Shown in pieces: positions 45,134 through 55,328 of a stretch of DNA of 64,000 nucleotides. This DNA is from Candidula unifasciata. Its lineage: Eukaryota; Mollusca; Gastropoda; Stylommatophora; Geomitridae. Numbering within the stretch: position 1 is the first letter of the stretch; each line of letters opens with the position of its first letter. The position numbers were made by a program, and so were the translations under genes. The stretch is taken from positions 17,213-81,212 of the forward strand of contig CAJHNH020000209.1 of the NCBI GenBank assembly GCA_905116865.2, written 5' to 3'. Below the pieces are notes generated by a model. The model saw only the letters and a program-made list of their open reading frames with translations. It did no database searches and was not told the origin of the DNA.

Positions 45134-45331
45134 AGACCTATATTTGTATAGACCAATCGGCACTTGGTGGGTAAATGTGGTCAGCATCACGCCGGCCACC
45201 TTTACTTCCCAGGACTGCACCTGGTACCCACTCAAGGCTGGGTCGACCTGGGAGTCCGTCAGGTCGCGAACCCACAACCTTCCGATCTGCAGAAGGGCGT
45301 CTAGCCGCCAACGCCACGGCGACTCCCAGTG
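45134..45331 (-). mobile_element. SINE-A, abutting a TTC array
   Basis: Plus strand: AGACCTATATTTGTATAGAC, CAATCGGCACTTGGTGGG, CCAGGACTGCACCTGGTACC, CACTCAAGGCTGGGTCGACC, then the reversed head CGAACCCACAACCTTCCG and CGTCTAGCCGCCAACGCCAC. The 3' tail is replaced by the pyrimidine array. Confidence 0.82.
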
Positions 45332-45361
45332 GCGATACTTATATGTTCCCCCCCCCCCCCC

Positions 45362-45625
45362 TAGGTATGGAAACCTGTGGGGCTCTCTGTAGATTGAAAT
45401 CTAACCAAGCTTCTCTTGTGTATGCACTGCCTCACGTACCTAGCAAACACCACTTTTCCTGTAAACAATCTAATTGACGCCTAAATTACCGGTGTTTTTT
45501 TTTTTACATTCTGCCAGGATGTTCTTGACTAGATTTACTCACATCACGCAATATCATGGACAACAAGTTTGTAATGCAGGAAGAATACTGGAAATGGAGG
45601 GTTTGTTAGATACATCTGCAGGATG
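45362..45625 (+). repeat. Dispersed repeat K, copy 1
   Basis: Shares CATTGAAATCTAA-like, AACACCA.CTTTTCCTGTAAAC, TCTAATTGACGCCTAAATTACC and TTACTCA.ATCACGCAATATC with 49,160-49,400. Unclassified. Confidence 0.6.
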
Positions 45626-45844
45626 TCTGTCAGTTTGAAGTGTTTATTCGCAGGTAGTTTTTTTTTTTTTTTTTTTTTTAATATTACGTGATGTGGATGA
45701 GTTGGTGAGTTGGAGCGCACCAAGGCGCCGAATCGTAAATTTTTCTAAAAACAGGAAGTGTTTTATCTGTATGTTCCCGCTTATTGCAAGACACATACTT
45801 AAATAGATCAAAAGGGGATGCATATGTACAGATTTATACATAGA

Positions 45845-46110
45845 CATCCCTGTGTTGGTTCTGGGGTCCTATTATAGGGAAAACAAGAATAGACCCACTG
45901 CCTACCCAAAAGCATGTCGTAAGAGTCGACTAGTTTAGAGCTTTATTCAGAGTCCAAGTGCATCTGCCTGAGAGGCAAGGAACCAACAGTCTGTCAAACG
46001 GATGCACACGCAATACTCAAGTTATGGAAAAGGGATGCATTTCAAAAGTGGACGAACAACCAGAACTTTCCGCCGGAGTTTACAGCTGGTGAACGCGAAG
46101 AAAAAGAAGA
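45845..46110 (+). mobile_element. Family D retroposon, near full length
   Basis: Starts CCCTGTGTTGGTTCTGGGGT, keeps AAAACAAGAATAGACCCACT, AAGCATGTCGTAAGAGTCGA, GGCAAGGAACCAACAGTCTG and GTGGACGAACAACCAGAACT. It ends GTGAACGCGAAGAAAAAGAA. Confidence 0.85.
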
Positions 46111-46111
46111 A

Positions 46112-46215
46112 AGACGTGAGAAAGGACCGATATATGGGCAGACAGACAGACGTGAGAAAGGACCGTTCAATGGCTGACAGACAGACTTGAGAAAGGACCG
46201 ATATATGGGCAGACA
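46112..46215. repeat. Three imperfect copies of a 34-40-bp unit
   Basis: Unit AGACAGACGTGAGAAAGGAC plus CGATATATGGGC. Confidence 0.85.
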
Positions 46216-46339
46216 GACAAACAAATTGGAACGGATAAAGGGATGGACAAATGAAATACAAAAGACATGTGCAGATCAGAAATAGAAACAGACAGACAGA
46301 TATGCAGACGAAAAGCGGGCATGCAGACAGAGCGAAGTG

Positions 46340-46780
46340 CGGATAAATGAATGCTTGGATGGATGAATGGAAGGATGGATGGCAGTAGGAAAGGATGGAT
46401 GGAAGTAAGGAAGGATGGATGGATGGATTCAAGGAAGGGGATGGATGGTGGGTGGATGGATGGATGGATGAATGGGTGGATGGATGGATAGATGGATGGA
46501 TGGATGGATTGATGGATGGGTGGATCGATGGATGGACGTATAGTTGGATAGATGGATGGAAGGAGGGATGGATGGATGGATGGGTGGGTGGGTGGGTGGG
46601 GGTGGATGGATGGACGTATAGTTGGATAGATGGATGGAAGGAGGGATGGATGGATAAATGGATGGATGGATGGATGGATGGGTGGGTGGGTGGGTGGGGG
46701 TGGATGGATGGATGGACGTATAGTTGGATAGATAGAAGGAAGGAGAGATGGATAGGGGGTTGGTGGGTGGATGGAAATTG
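46340..46780. repeat. (GGAT)n array with higher-order structure
   Basis: GGAT tetramers with GGGT blocks. A larger unit containing GGACGTATAGTTGGATAGAT occurs three times (about 46,530, 46,612 and 46,715). Confidence 0.95.
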
Positions 46781-46899
46781 ATTTATATATGGGTGAATCT
46801 AAAGATAAACATATCGGAAATTTTGATAGATATACAGAAGCACGGACTGATTATGAATAGATGGGAATATTTTTGGGATTTACTGATGTGTTTGTCCTG

Positions 46900-48560
46900 T
46901 TAAAGATGCAAAAAGTATGCATAAACAAATTAACGATTTAACTGGAAGAAAGATACGAGTAAACACAGGGTGTCTGAAATCAAAAGCAGGAGAGATCCTA
47001 ATGTAGGAAGATGATATAATAACTAGATAGAATGAATACCAGAAGAAAGAAATGTAGAAGGTCCGTCTATACTAAAGGAAGAAGTTAGCGATGCTTTTAA
47101 ACATATGAAGAAAGGAAAGTCAACTGGGCCAGATAAAATTTCAGAAGAAGAATTAGAAGTACTGTGGGAATTTGGGGTAGAAATATTAACTAAACTGTTG
47201 AATGACATTTATAACACTGGGTACATACAAAGTGATATGATGAAATATGTATTTACTGCGTTACCCAAAAGACCAGGAGTAATTGAGTGTGAAGAATCTC
47301 GTACAATCAACCTAATAAATCATGTCACTACATTATTACTTAAAATTATAATGAGAAGAACAAAAAAAAAATGGAAATGAGTGGAGAGACAGTATGGATT
47401 TATGGAAGGTAAAGGGACAAGTAATGCAATATATTATTACGAACACTGATAGAAAGAACAAGGGACATACAAAAGGACTTATATTTGTGCTTTATAGATT
47501 ATACCAAAGCATTTTACAGAGCTAAACATAAGGAGATGATAATAATGTTGGAAGACATCAATGTAGACGGGAGAGATCTCAGAATAATTAAAAACATTTA
47601 CCGGAACCAAGCAGCAGCAATTAAAGTGGAAGACAGATTGGGTACTTTTGAACAGATAAAGCAAGGAGTAAGACAGGGCTGTGTCTTATCTACAGACCTT
47701 TTCTCTCTATATAGTGAAACAATTTTGAAGAAAATTAAAGATAATGCAAGAGTAAGAGTTTGAGGATATAGTATAAACCATTTGCTTTACCCAGACGATA
47801 CAGTTCTGATAGCTGAAAATGCAACAAATTTACAACAACTGCTGGATATTGTGGCGATGGAGAGTGCTAAGAAAGAACTTTCATTGAATATTAAGAAAAC
47901 GGAAGTAATTGTTATATCAAAGAAGACGATAATTCCACGCTATGATATCTCAATTGAAGGAAAAAGACTTAAACATGTCAATAAATTCAAAAATCTGGGA
48001 GCAATCAGATGGAAAATGTGTGACAGAGATTAAAAGCAGAATAGGTCAAGCGAAACCTGCATCTCAGAAAATGAAAAATATGTAATAAATCGCTCACATC
48101 TAATGTCATAAAGAGGGTGCTAACATGTGTCATAGAACCTGTTCTGCTGTATGGCAGCGAATCTTGGAATGTCACTGAACAAATTAAAAAGAATTCGGAA
48201 CAACAGAGATGTGGTTTCTAAAACAAATGTTACGAATACCTTGGACGGCCAGAGTAATTAACAACGTTTGCTTGAAAGAAGCTAATGAAAGTAGATCTCT
48301 ATTTACAACAATAAGAAAGAGACAAACACTGTTCTTTGGCCACATAATGAGAAGAGAGACATTGGAGAACATCGTGACAACTGGAAAGATCAATGGGAAA
48401 AGGGGTAGAGGCAGACCAAGCGATATGATGCTAGATTAGCTGAAACGATGGCATGGAGGGGGGCCGGGAAGGGGGGGGGTATCATCAAGAGAACTGTTCC
48501 AGGCAACCAGAGATTGTGATCTGTGGAGACGCATGAGCGCCTACGCCAGTTGGCAGGGCA
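46900..48560 (+). mobile_element. L1 (RTE-like) LINE, reverse transcriptase to 3' end
   Basis: The longest LINE in the window. In order: GKSTGPDKISEEELE (RT fingers), LPKRPGVIECEESRTINLIN, LYLCFIDYTKAF, RQGCVLSTDLF, LYPDDTVLIAENA at the catalytic YADD position (Ala changed to Pro), KKTEVIVISKKTIIP, KANESRSLFTTIRKRQT-like and FFGHIMRRETLENIVTTGKI. At least four frameshifts or stops break it. The endonuclease half is missing, so it is a 5'-truncated dead copy. Confidence 0.87.
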
Positions 48561-49159
48561 CATGATAATGATGACTGATGGGTTAGTGAATGGATGGGTG
48601 GATTTGTGGATGTACTGATGGATTTTATACCGTATGGATGGCTATATGGAAGGATGGCTGTATAGATGGATGTACGAATGAATAAATGATGAGATGCATA
48701 GATGAATTTATAAATATGGATGCTTTCTACAATATGTATGTGTGTGTTTTAAATTCTTTTTCTATATATCTAATTCTTCTTTTTCTGTCGACGTTTCCTC
48801 TCTCTCGGCTGTCTGTGTCTTTTCTCGCAGCGCTTTGACCTCACTGCAAAGTGAGTGTTGATGATGTTTATATTATCCAACCTATTAGACTTATAACATT
48901 TGTGGATTATGTTTGAAGCTACACTTTTTAAAATGCCCAGTAAGGTAAGAATAATTAATTAGAGCACATTCAAGCGTTTTTAATGAAGACTTAATGTGTC
49001 AACGTTTTTTTTTTTTTTTTTTTTTTTTTTCAAATTACTTCTTAACTATGAAATGATGTACGAATCAATAACTGTATGTAAGGAGTGGACTATAAGGGCA
49101 GAAGGTTAGACAGGCCTACATGCCCAATTCCTCACCCTTTGAAAGTAAAGTCTGTTCCT
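48561..49159. other. GGAT-like remnants and a T-run; no gene seen
   Basis: Irregular GATGGATGG units to about 48,720 and a T-run at 49,006-49,030. Confidence 0.6.
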
Positions 49160-49400
49160 TCGTTCTCTCTCCGACTGTCTACATTGAAATCTAAGCCAAC
49201 TCGCCTCGAATTTACAGTATCTCATATACGCGGCACACACCATCTTTCATGTAAACACTCTAATTGGCGCGTAAATTACCAGTGTTTTCATATTCTGCCA
49301 GGATTTTCGAGACCAGATTTACTCAGATTACGCAATATCATAGACAAACAGTTTGTAATCCCGGAAGAATATTGGAAATCAAGCGCTTGTTAGATACAAG
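49160..49400 (+). repeat. Dispersed repeat K, copy 2
   Basis: Parallel to 45,362-45,625 across about 235 bp, ending AAGAATATTGGAAATCAAGC. GGAT-like DNA follows, as in copy 1. Confidence 0.6.
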
Positions 49401-49539
49401 TGTAAGCATAGATTGATCAATGAACATATGGGTGGAGTTTTGGACGCTCTAATGGATTTATTAATGTATGAGTTACTAAATGGATGGATGGCTGTATAGA
49501 TGATGAAATAAATATATAAATGAACTGATGATTGATCCC

Positions 49540-49630
49540 AGGGTTTTCTTGACTAGATTTACTCACACCAGGCATTATCAGAGATAAATAGTTGTTAAAC
49601 CCAGAATAATACTGGAAACCAAGCGTCTAC
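49540..49630 (+). repeat. Dispersed repeat K, partial copy 3
   Basis: CAGGGTTTTCTTGACTAGAT, TTACTCACACCAGGCATTAT and AATACTGGAAACCAAGCGT correspond to the 3' third of K. Confidence 0.55.
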
Positions 49631-49714
49631 GTGAAATGTCCGTATGTAATGTCTGTTTAAAAACAGTTTCTAATGATGGGCAAGTGATTTTGGACGTATA
49701 TGCAGTTTAGCTAG

Positions 49715-50060
49715 TTTAGGAACCGACGTTACAACACTCGGAATATTCATATAAGCGTCCTGTCCACATTTTCAGCAGCCATCGTAGAGTTCGTTTGGTA
49801 CTAGTTGCAGTCTTATTGTACGTCCGTCCTGCCTTTTCTCTAAACCAGTGGTTCTCAACCTTCCTAAAACTGTGACCTTTTAATACAGTTTCTCATGTTG
49901 TAGTTACCCCCAGCCATAAAATTATTTTCCTTGCTACTTCAAAACGTCAGTGAATGTGTGTTTTTCGATGGTCTTAGGCGACCCCTGTGAAAAGGTTGTT
50001 CCAGCCCCAAAGGGGTTACGTCCCACAGGTTGAGTGTAAATGTTGAGTGTAGGTCAGGCG
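49715..50060 (-). mobile_element. L4 LINE C-terminus, split by a hAT insertion
   Basis: The left part (ACTCGGAATATTCATATAAG, CCTGTCCACATTTTCAGCAG, ACGTCCGTCCTGCCTTTTCT) and the right part (TGTTGAGTGTAGGTCAGGC) are continuous in other L4 copies such as 27,540-27,580. The 49,846-50,034 element therefore inserted here. Confidence 0.7.
49846..50034 (+). mobile_element. SPIN-like non-autonomous hAT transposon
   Basis: Starts CAGTGGTTCTCAACCTTCCT, continues TTTAATACAGTTTCTCATGT, ACCCCCAGCCATAAAATTAT, CCTTGCTACTTC, then TTCGATGGTCTTAGGCGACC, CCTGTGAAAAGGTTG, CCCCAAAGGGGTTACG and CCCACAGGTTGAG. These are the landmarks I recall for the SPIN family of hAT elements. The right terminal repeat is cut short. 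Possible 8-bp duplication CTCTAAAC/GTGTAAAT is weak. No transposase. Confidence 0.82.
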
Positions 50061-50154
50061 TATGTGCATTGGGGTAGATGATTAAAGAAGAATGATCGCT
50101 GGGTGCAGAGAAAGCCGAAAACAGACCGGATCGTCATAGGAACTTCTTTCACCT

Positions 50155-50250
50155 AAGAAAATCCTCTAGAAATGGCACATGGAATGTTAGAATTTGTTAT
50201 GATGTCGGAAGGGCGGTGGAGATAGTGAGAGAAAAGAAACATAATTGCAG
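50155..50250 (+). mobile_element. LINE endonuclease N-terminal fragment
   Basis: Codons read NGTWNVRICYDVGRAVEIVR followed by EKK. The TWNVR block is the first motif of apurinic-type LINE endonucleases. Only about 30 codons remain. Confidence 0.6.
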
Positions 50251-50335
50251 TGTTTCCCAAACTCCTGTGTGTCATGCCCCACCTAAGTCTTTCTAAAATT
50301 CTTATGACCGCGTATCTGCAAAGTGGGTGCACCGG
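50248..50335 (+). mobile_element. Possible second hAT terminus
   Basis: CAGTGTTTCCCAAACTCCTG followed by TGTGTCATGCCCCACC resembles the start of some hAT elements (CAGNGNTTCCCAAACT). No matching right end was found. Confidence 0.4.
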
Positions 50336-50500
50336 CTGATGACATCAGAGTTGAATCAACGACGCACTGATGATTGTCAAGATTTTTTGCGCTGCTTAGA
50401 ACCACAAGGTGTTAGACTGACAAGTACGCAACCCCATACCAGACCGCCGTTCGCTGATGAATTTCTATACAAATTTCACCTCTTCACTCACCAAGAAGGG

Positions 50501-50708
50501 AGCAGTCGTGATCTAGCGACTAGATGCTCGCCTGCTGATCGGAAGCTCATGGGTTCGGTTCCTCACTGGGACCGGACTTTTTTCAAAAATGACTTTGGCT
50601 TCCAGGTCGAACTAGCCTTGAGTGGGTGTAAGGTACAGTCCTTGGAAGTAAAGGCGGCGGGCCTAATGCTGACCACATCACTCACCAAGTGCAGTTTGGT
50701 CGATATCA
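50501..50708 (+). mobile_element. SINE-A
   Basis: Head AGCAGTCGTGATCTAGCGAC and box B TGGGTTCGGTTCC. Body CCAGGTCGAACTAGCCTTGA, GTAAGGTACAGTCCTTGGAA, GTAAAGGCGGCGGGCC and GACCACATCACTCACCAAGT. Lies about 500 bp upstream of the putative GPCR exon 1. Confidence 0.82.
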
Positions 50709-51216
50709 ATAATTTTAAAAAACTGATAATAATAAAACCCTGCTCCTCTTGGATGCATCTAACAGATGAAACGGCCATATTTCAAACTGTCATTATGTCG
50801 TCTGCAGCAGGATTTCACAAGCTTGGCACTCTTGACATCCTTAACAACAGCATTCACATGCCAGCAAAAATTATAACCTGGTTATTGTAATTTCTGTCAC
50901 ACTGTCAATGTTTTCATTTCAAGCACTATCATTTAAAAAAAAAAAAAAGAAACATTGTTAAACGTATTGTTAAAAACTATATGTTAAATAACCTTCGTGT
51001 ACAAATCCATTAAAAAAGTTTCCCGAAATCTGTCTGTTAAGACTTCCCTTTTTAATTTTTTTACTCTCCCACAGATTTGTTTCCAATGTACGACCATTCC
51101 CTTGGGAGCTGTTCTCTCTGACACAAGTTTATGGCTTTCCCATTAACTAAATCTGGCCAACCCAAGTAGGCGGCGTGAATCTATCAAATTCATGAGAGTT
51201 GTCCCAGGCGAAATCG
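50709..51216 (+). other. Region upstream of the putative GPCR first coding exon
   Basis: About 500 bp without recognised repeats apart from an A-run at 50,935-50,949. It would hold the 5' UTR and perhaps the promoter if exon 1 is real. No core promoter element could be called with confidence. Confidence 0.35.
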
Positions 51217-51411
51217 ATGACAATGAATCAGAGCTTAAAGAGAACAGCGATGAATTCCTCATTGTCAGCGCCGGTGATTTCCTCTACCACAGCCACATCG
51301 ACGATAACTCTGTCGATGATCATGAAATACGAGCAGGATAATGCTACTGAAAATGCAACGATAAATCAAAGTTTATCAACGAGGGATAACTCTGAGGAAA
51401 GACTTTTTCAG
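51217..51411 (+). CDS. Putative GPCR exon 1: glycosylated N-terminus
   Basis: A 65-codon open segment from ATG (51,217) to a donor CAG|GTAAGC. It would form the extracellular N-terminus of the receptor whose TM1 begins in the exon at 55,329. It is rich in Ser, Thr and Asn and has five N-x-S/T sequons (N4, N13, N42, N46, N50), no Cys and no signal peptide, as is common for class A receptors. The exon ends in phase 0, and the acceptor at 55,328 also opens in phase 0. An in-frame stop lies at 51,193-51,195. A second ATG at 51,223 has a better context (A at -3). Another frame is open from 51,192 for 48 codons but stops before the donor. The link to exon 2 is inferred from phase and composition. 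The segment could instead belong to an unrelated transcript or be chance. Confidence 0.5.
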
Positions 51412-51417
51412 GTAAGC
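51412..51417 (+). other. Putative splice donor, intron 1
   Basis: TTTTCAG|GTAAGC is close to the metazoan consensus. The intron would be 3,917 bp and enters a TTC array within about 12 bases. Confidence 0.5.
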
Positions 51418-51423
51418 TTTCTA

Positions 51424-51790
51424 CTTCTTCTTCGTCTTTTCTTTTTTTTTTTTCTTCTTCTTCTTCTTCTTCTTCTTCTTCTTCTTCTTCTTCTTCTTCT
51501 TCTTCTTCTTCTTCTTCTTCTTCTTCTTCTTCTTTTTCTTCTTCTTCTTCTTCTTCTTCTTCTTCTTCTTCGTCTTCTTCTATTTCGTCGTCTTCTGCTT
51601 CTTCGTCTTCTTTGACCTCTTCTTCTTCGTCTACTTCTTGTTTATTCCTTCGTCTCTGTCATCTCCTTCTTTTTCTTCTTCTTCTTCTTCTTCTTCTTCT
51701 TCTTCTTCTTCTTCTTCTTCTTCTTCTTCTTCTTCTTCTTCTTCTTCTTCTTCTTCTTCTTCTTCTTCTTCTTCTTCTTCTTCTTCTTCT

Positions 51791-51829
<39 letters not shown>

Positions 51830-52251
51830 TTTTCTTCTTCTTTTTCTTCTCCTCCTCTTCTTCATCCAACCACGTCTTCTTCTTCTTTTCCTTTTTCTTA
51901 TCCTCCTTTTCCTTCTATTCCTCCGACTCCTTCTTCCTTTTCTTCTTCGTCTACCTCTTCCATGTCTTCTTCCTCTCTGACTCCTACTTTATCTCCTTTT
52001 CTTCTTCTTCTTCTTCTTTGTCTTCTTCTACTTCTTCGTCCTCTTCTTTGTCGTCTTCTGATTCTTCGTCTTCTTCTTCTTCGTCTCATTCTTCGTATAT
52101 TCCTTCATCTCTGTCATCTCCTTCTTTTTCTTTCTCTTCTTCTTCTTCTTCTTCTTCTTCTTCTTCTTCTTCTTTTTCTTCTTTTTCTTCTTCTTCTTCT
52201 TCTTCTTCTTCTTCTTCTTCTTCTTCTTCTTCTTCTTCTTCTTCTTCTTCT

Positions 52252-52285
<34 letters not shown>

Positions 52286-52565
52286 TTTTTTCTTCTTCTT
52301 CTTCTTCATCGTCTTCTTCTTCTTCTTCTTCTTCTTCTTCTTCTTCTTCTTCTTCTTCTTCTTCTTCTTCTTCTTCTTCTTTTTTTTTCTTCTTCTTCTT
52401 GTTCTTCTTCTTCTTCTTCTTCTTCTTCTTCTTCTTCTTCTTCTTCTTCTTCTTCTTCTTCTTCTTCTTCTTCTTCTTCTTGTGAGCCCTCTTCTTTTTT
52501 TTTTTCTTCTTCATCTTCTTCTTCTTCTTCTTTTTTTTTCTTCTTCTTCTTTTTCTTCTTGTGAG
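51424..52565. repeat. 1.1-kb (TTC)n array with higher-order duplication
   Basis: TTC throughout, broken by TTCGTC, TTTTC and variant islands. The island TATTCCTTCGTCTCTGTCAT (about 51,641) recurs as TATTCCTTCATCTCTGTCAT (about 52,097), and CTTGTGAGCC recurs at about 52,480 and 52,558. Block duplication within the array is therefore visible. Long poly-Ser, -Leu and -Phe frames are artefacts. Confidence 0.97.
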
Positions 52566-52599
52566 CCCCCTTCTTCTGTATATGTTATTATTACTATCT

Positions 52600-52835
52600 A
52601 ATAATACTACTGAAGCTGCTGCTGCTACTATTAGTTCTCTACTACTGCTGCTACTGCTGCTACTATTAGTTCTCTACTACTGCTGCTACTATTAGTTCTC
52701 TACTACTGCTGCTACTATTAGTTCTCTACTACTGCTGCTACTATTACTTCTGCTGCTACTGCTGCTACTATTAGTTCTCTACTACTGCTGCTACTATTAC
52801 TTCTGCTGCTGCTGCCTCTACTCCTCCTTCTTCCA
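52600..52835. repeat. 26-bp repeat rich in CTG/CTA
   Basis: Unit TACTACTGCTGCTACTATTA plus GTTCTC, about six copies, flanked by pure CTG runs. Confidence 0.92.
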
Positions 52836-53049
52836 CCGTTCCTCCTCTGGTTTTCAAAGGAGATAGAAAGCTCTAATACTTGCTCTTCTGGACATTGTCC
52901 TTAACCGGACAGGACAACAAATCTCCCTGGCCCTGTATATCCCTCACGGGTGCCCTAGTTATAACTTCAATGCATCAATACCTTGGGCTAGAGCGCTAGG
53001 ACCATGGCTGACACTGGTACATACCTACCTATATTTCTAAGTGGTCATC

Positions 53050-53440
53050 CTAGAAACATTGGTCTTAAAGTCCACGCCCTGTGCTCTCGGTAGTCATGTC
53101 TATATCCACAGCCTTCTGTTTCGTGTACTTCCAATGTACTCTGACACAAATGATCTTCCGTGCCAGCATGTCAGACTGTCCAGCATTTACTCACTTGATC
53201 TCCCTCTGTCTCTTGTCCTCTTCAAATTTCCCGCCGACATGATGTGCTCCATTTTTTCTCATGACATGACCAAAAAATGTAAATTGTCTGCTTCTGTTTT
53301 GCGCAATCAGTTTTCTTGATGAGTCCATTTCTGTCATGGCATTTTCTTTTTTTTTTTTTTTTATTTGCCCAGGATGTTCTCATCAATCGTCTTTAAAACC
53401 ACACCCCCGCTGCGTCCACATAATTATTTCGCATATAGGC
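53050..53440 (-). mobile_element. L1 (RTE-like) LINE, C-terminal fragment
   Basis: Minus-strand codons include MLDSLTCWHGRSFVSEYI, matching DSLTSWHGRTYVSELI in the copy at 0.8 kb, with TKTEADNLHFLVMS-type remnants of the GHVMRR block. T-run at 53,347-53,362. Lies in putative GPCR intron 1. Confidence 0.75.
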
Positions 53441-53454
53441 CAAATGTCCTAATT

Positions 53455-53880
53455 CTTGTTCTTCTTCTTTGTGTTAGTCAGCTGTAAACTCCGGCGGAAT
53501 AATCTGGGTGTTTGTCCACTTCGGACCTTAGTTTTTTTGCAGAATTTGAGTTTTTCGTGCACATCCGTTTTACTTCTTCTTTGCATAAGCAGGTTGTAAA
53601 CTTCAGCAAAAAGTTCTGGTTGTTCGTCCAAAACCGGACCATAGTCCTGTTCTAGAATTCGGGTTTTGCATGCACGTGTTTTACAGATCTGTCTTATTTG
53701 TGTGTGCACACTGCTGGTTCCTTGTCTCTCAGGCAGATAGATGCCGTTCAACTCCGAAGGAAAAACCTCTAATTAGTCGACTATTTGACATACTTGTAAA
53801 GCGTCTATTCTCTGGCTCCCCTCCCCCTCCACCCACCCGACCCCTACAATGGGACCCCACAACCCACACGATCCATGATT
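53455..53880 (-). mobile_element. Two family D copies, one next to the other
   Basis: The 3' block (AAACTCCGGCGGAATAATCT, TTTGTCCACTTCGGACC, CACATCCGTTTTACTTC) at 53,480-53,577 is followed at once by a longer copy starting TTCTTTGCATAAGCAGGTTG and repeating the same block, then reaching GGGACCCCACAACCCACACG. A second D therefore landed in or beside the first. Confidence 0.75.
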
Positions 53881-54009
53881 TACAGTTCCACCCAGTTTGA
53901 ACTGTTTACCAGAAAATTCCATGAAAATAATCACACTTTATGAGGTGGTGGCCACAAGGCTCATCGTGTATCGATTGATCTAAGTTAACTAAAAGGTAAA
54001 GATCCCTTC

Positions 54010-54093
54010 TCACGCCTTGGGCGCATCGGGCATATGGAAAGAGCACCTATATGTTTACAGACCAATTGGCACTAGGTGAGTACTGTGGTAAGC
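54010..54093 (-). mobile_element. SINE-A, 3' fragment
   Basis: CTTCTCACGCCTTGGGCGCA, GGGCATATGGAAAGAGCACC and CAGACCAATTGGCACTAGG are the reversed 3' end of SINE-A. It stops at the insertion point of the next copy. Confidence 0.75.
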
Positions 54094-54102
54094 ATTACGC
54101 CG

Positions 54103-54365
54103 AAGCGAAAGTCGCTGTGGTGGAGCGGCTAGACGCTCGCCGCGGATCGGATGGTCCTGGGTTCGCTCCCTGGCGGAGCCGGACTATTTTCAAAAATGAC
54201 ATTGGCTACCAGGTCGACCCAGCCTTGAGTGGGTACCAGGTGCAGCCCCGGGAAGTAGAGGCTGACCACATCACCCATCTTGAGCCGATTGGTCTATAAA
54301 AATATAGGTCTAGCCCTATATGCCCTATATGCTTAAAGGCGTGGAAAAGGGTCCTTTACTTTACT
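54103..54365 (+). mobile_element. SINE-A, complete, perfect 9-bp target-site duplication
   Basis: ATTACGCCG flanks it at 54,094-54,102 and 54,366-54,374. Head GTCGCTGTGGTGGAGCGGCT with box B GGGTTCGCTCCCTGG (54,159-54,173). Body GGTCGACCCAGCCTTGAGTG, GGTACCAGGTGCAGCCC, GACCACATCACCCATC, TTGGTCTATAAAAATATAGG and CCCTATATGCCC. End AAAAGGGTCCTTTACTTTAC. This copy (263 bp) defines the family. Confidence 0.88.
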
Positions 54366-54374
54366 ATTACGCCG

Positions 54375-54827
54375 TATCATTTGATCAATTTGAATAATAA
54401 ATTATGACTGGCACACAACTGACGTAAATATAGTCTTTTTTTTTTTAACACTATAAAAATATAATGCGTTCTAAAAAGTGTACAAAAGGATCTCATAAAA
54501 TCCCCATTTGTCGAAAAAGATAATTGAGTTCCTCCTTCCAACATAAATCTGGTCGGAATTTTCCTGCCAAATATGGTTTTATATAAAGAGCTTCCCCCAA
54601 TCCCTCTTCATTTTTGCGATGAAAACGAGGCAGGAAACAAATGTTCATTATTGGCAAATTTTTTCAAAGAAGAAAAAAAAATGGAGATGGCGGGGATATA
54701 TTTGCAGAACGCCTCGTGTCAAGGGCTGCACTCTAGGGGAAGGCAGATGGTGAAAGGAGACGTGGATGACGCATAGAAAACCCGGAGAAGGACATGGGAA
54801 ATGAAAATGAAGGAGTGAAGAATATCA
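54375..54827. other. No gene seen (putative GPCR intron 1)
   Basis: Mixed sequence with a T-run at 54,437-54,446. Confidence 0.45.
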
Positions 54828-55236
<409 letters not shown>

Positions 55237-55308
55237 TTCAACGCAATAATATGTGAAGCGACATTGCACTACTTATTTCATGACTCCGCCACTATATCAC
55301 ACACTCTT

Positions 55309-55328
55309 TATCTTCCCCTATTGGTCAG
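55309..55328 (+). other. Putative splice acceptor before GPCR exon 2
   Basis: TATCTTCCCCTATTGGTCAG: a pyrimidine tract followed by CAG at the exact point where homology to TM1 becomes possible. Confidence 0.7.

Noticed and set aside
54103..54180. tRNA gene in the SINE-A head (likewise in SINE-B, -F and -G heads)
   Set aside because: Box A and box B are present, but the sequences do not fold into a clean cloverleaf by eye and are fused to SINE bodies with target-site duplications.
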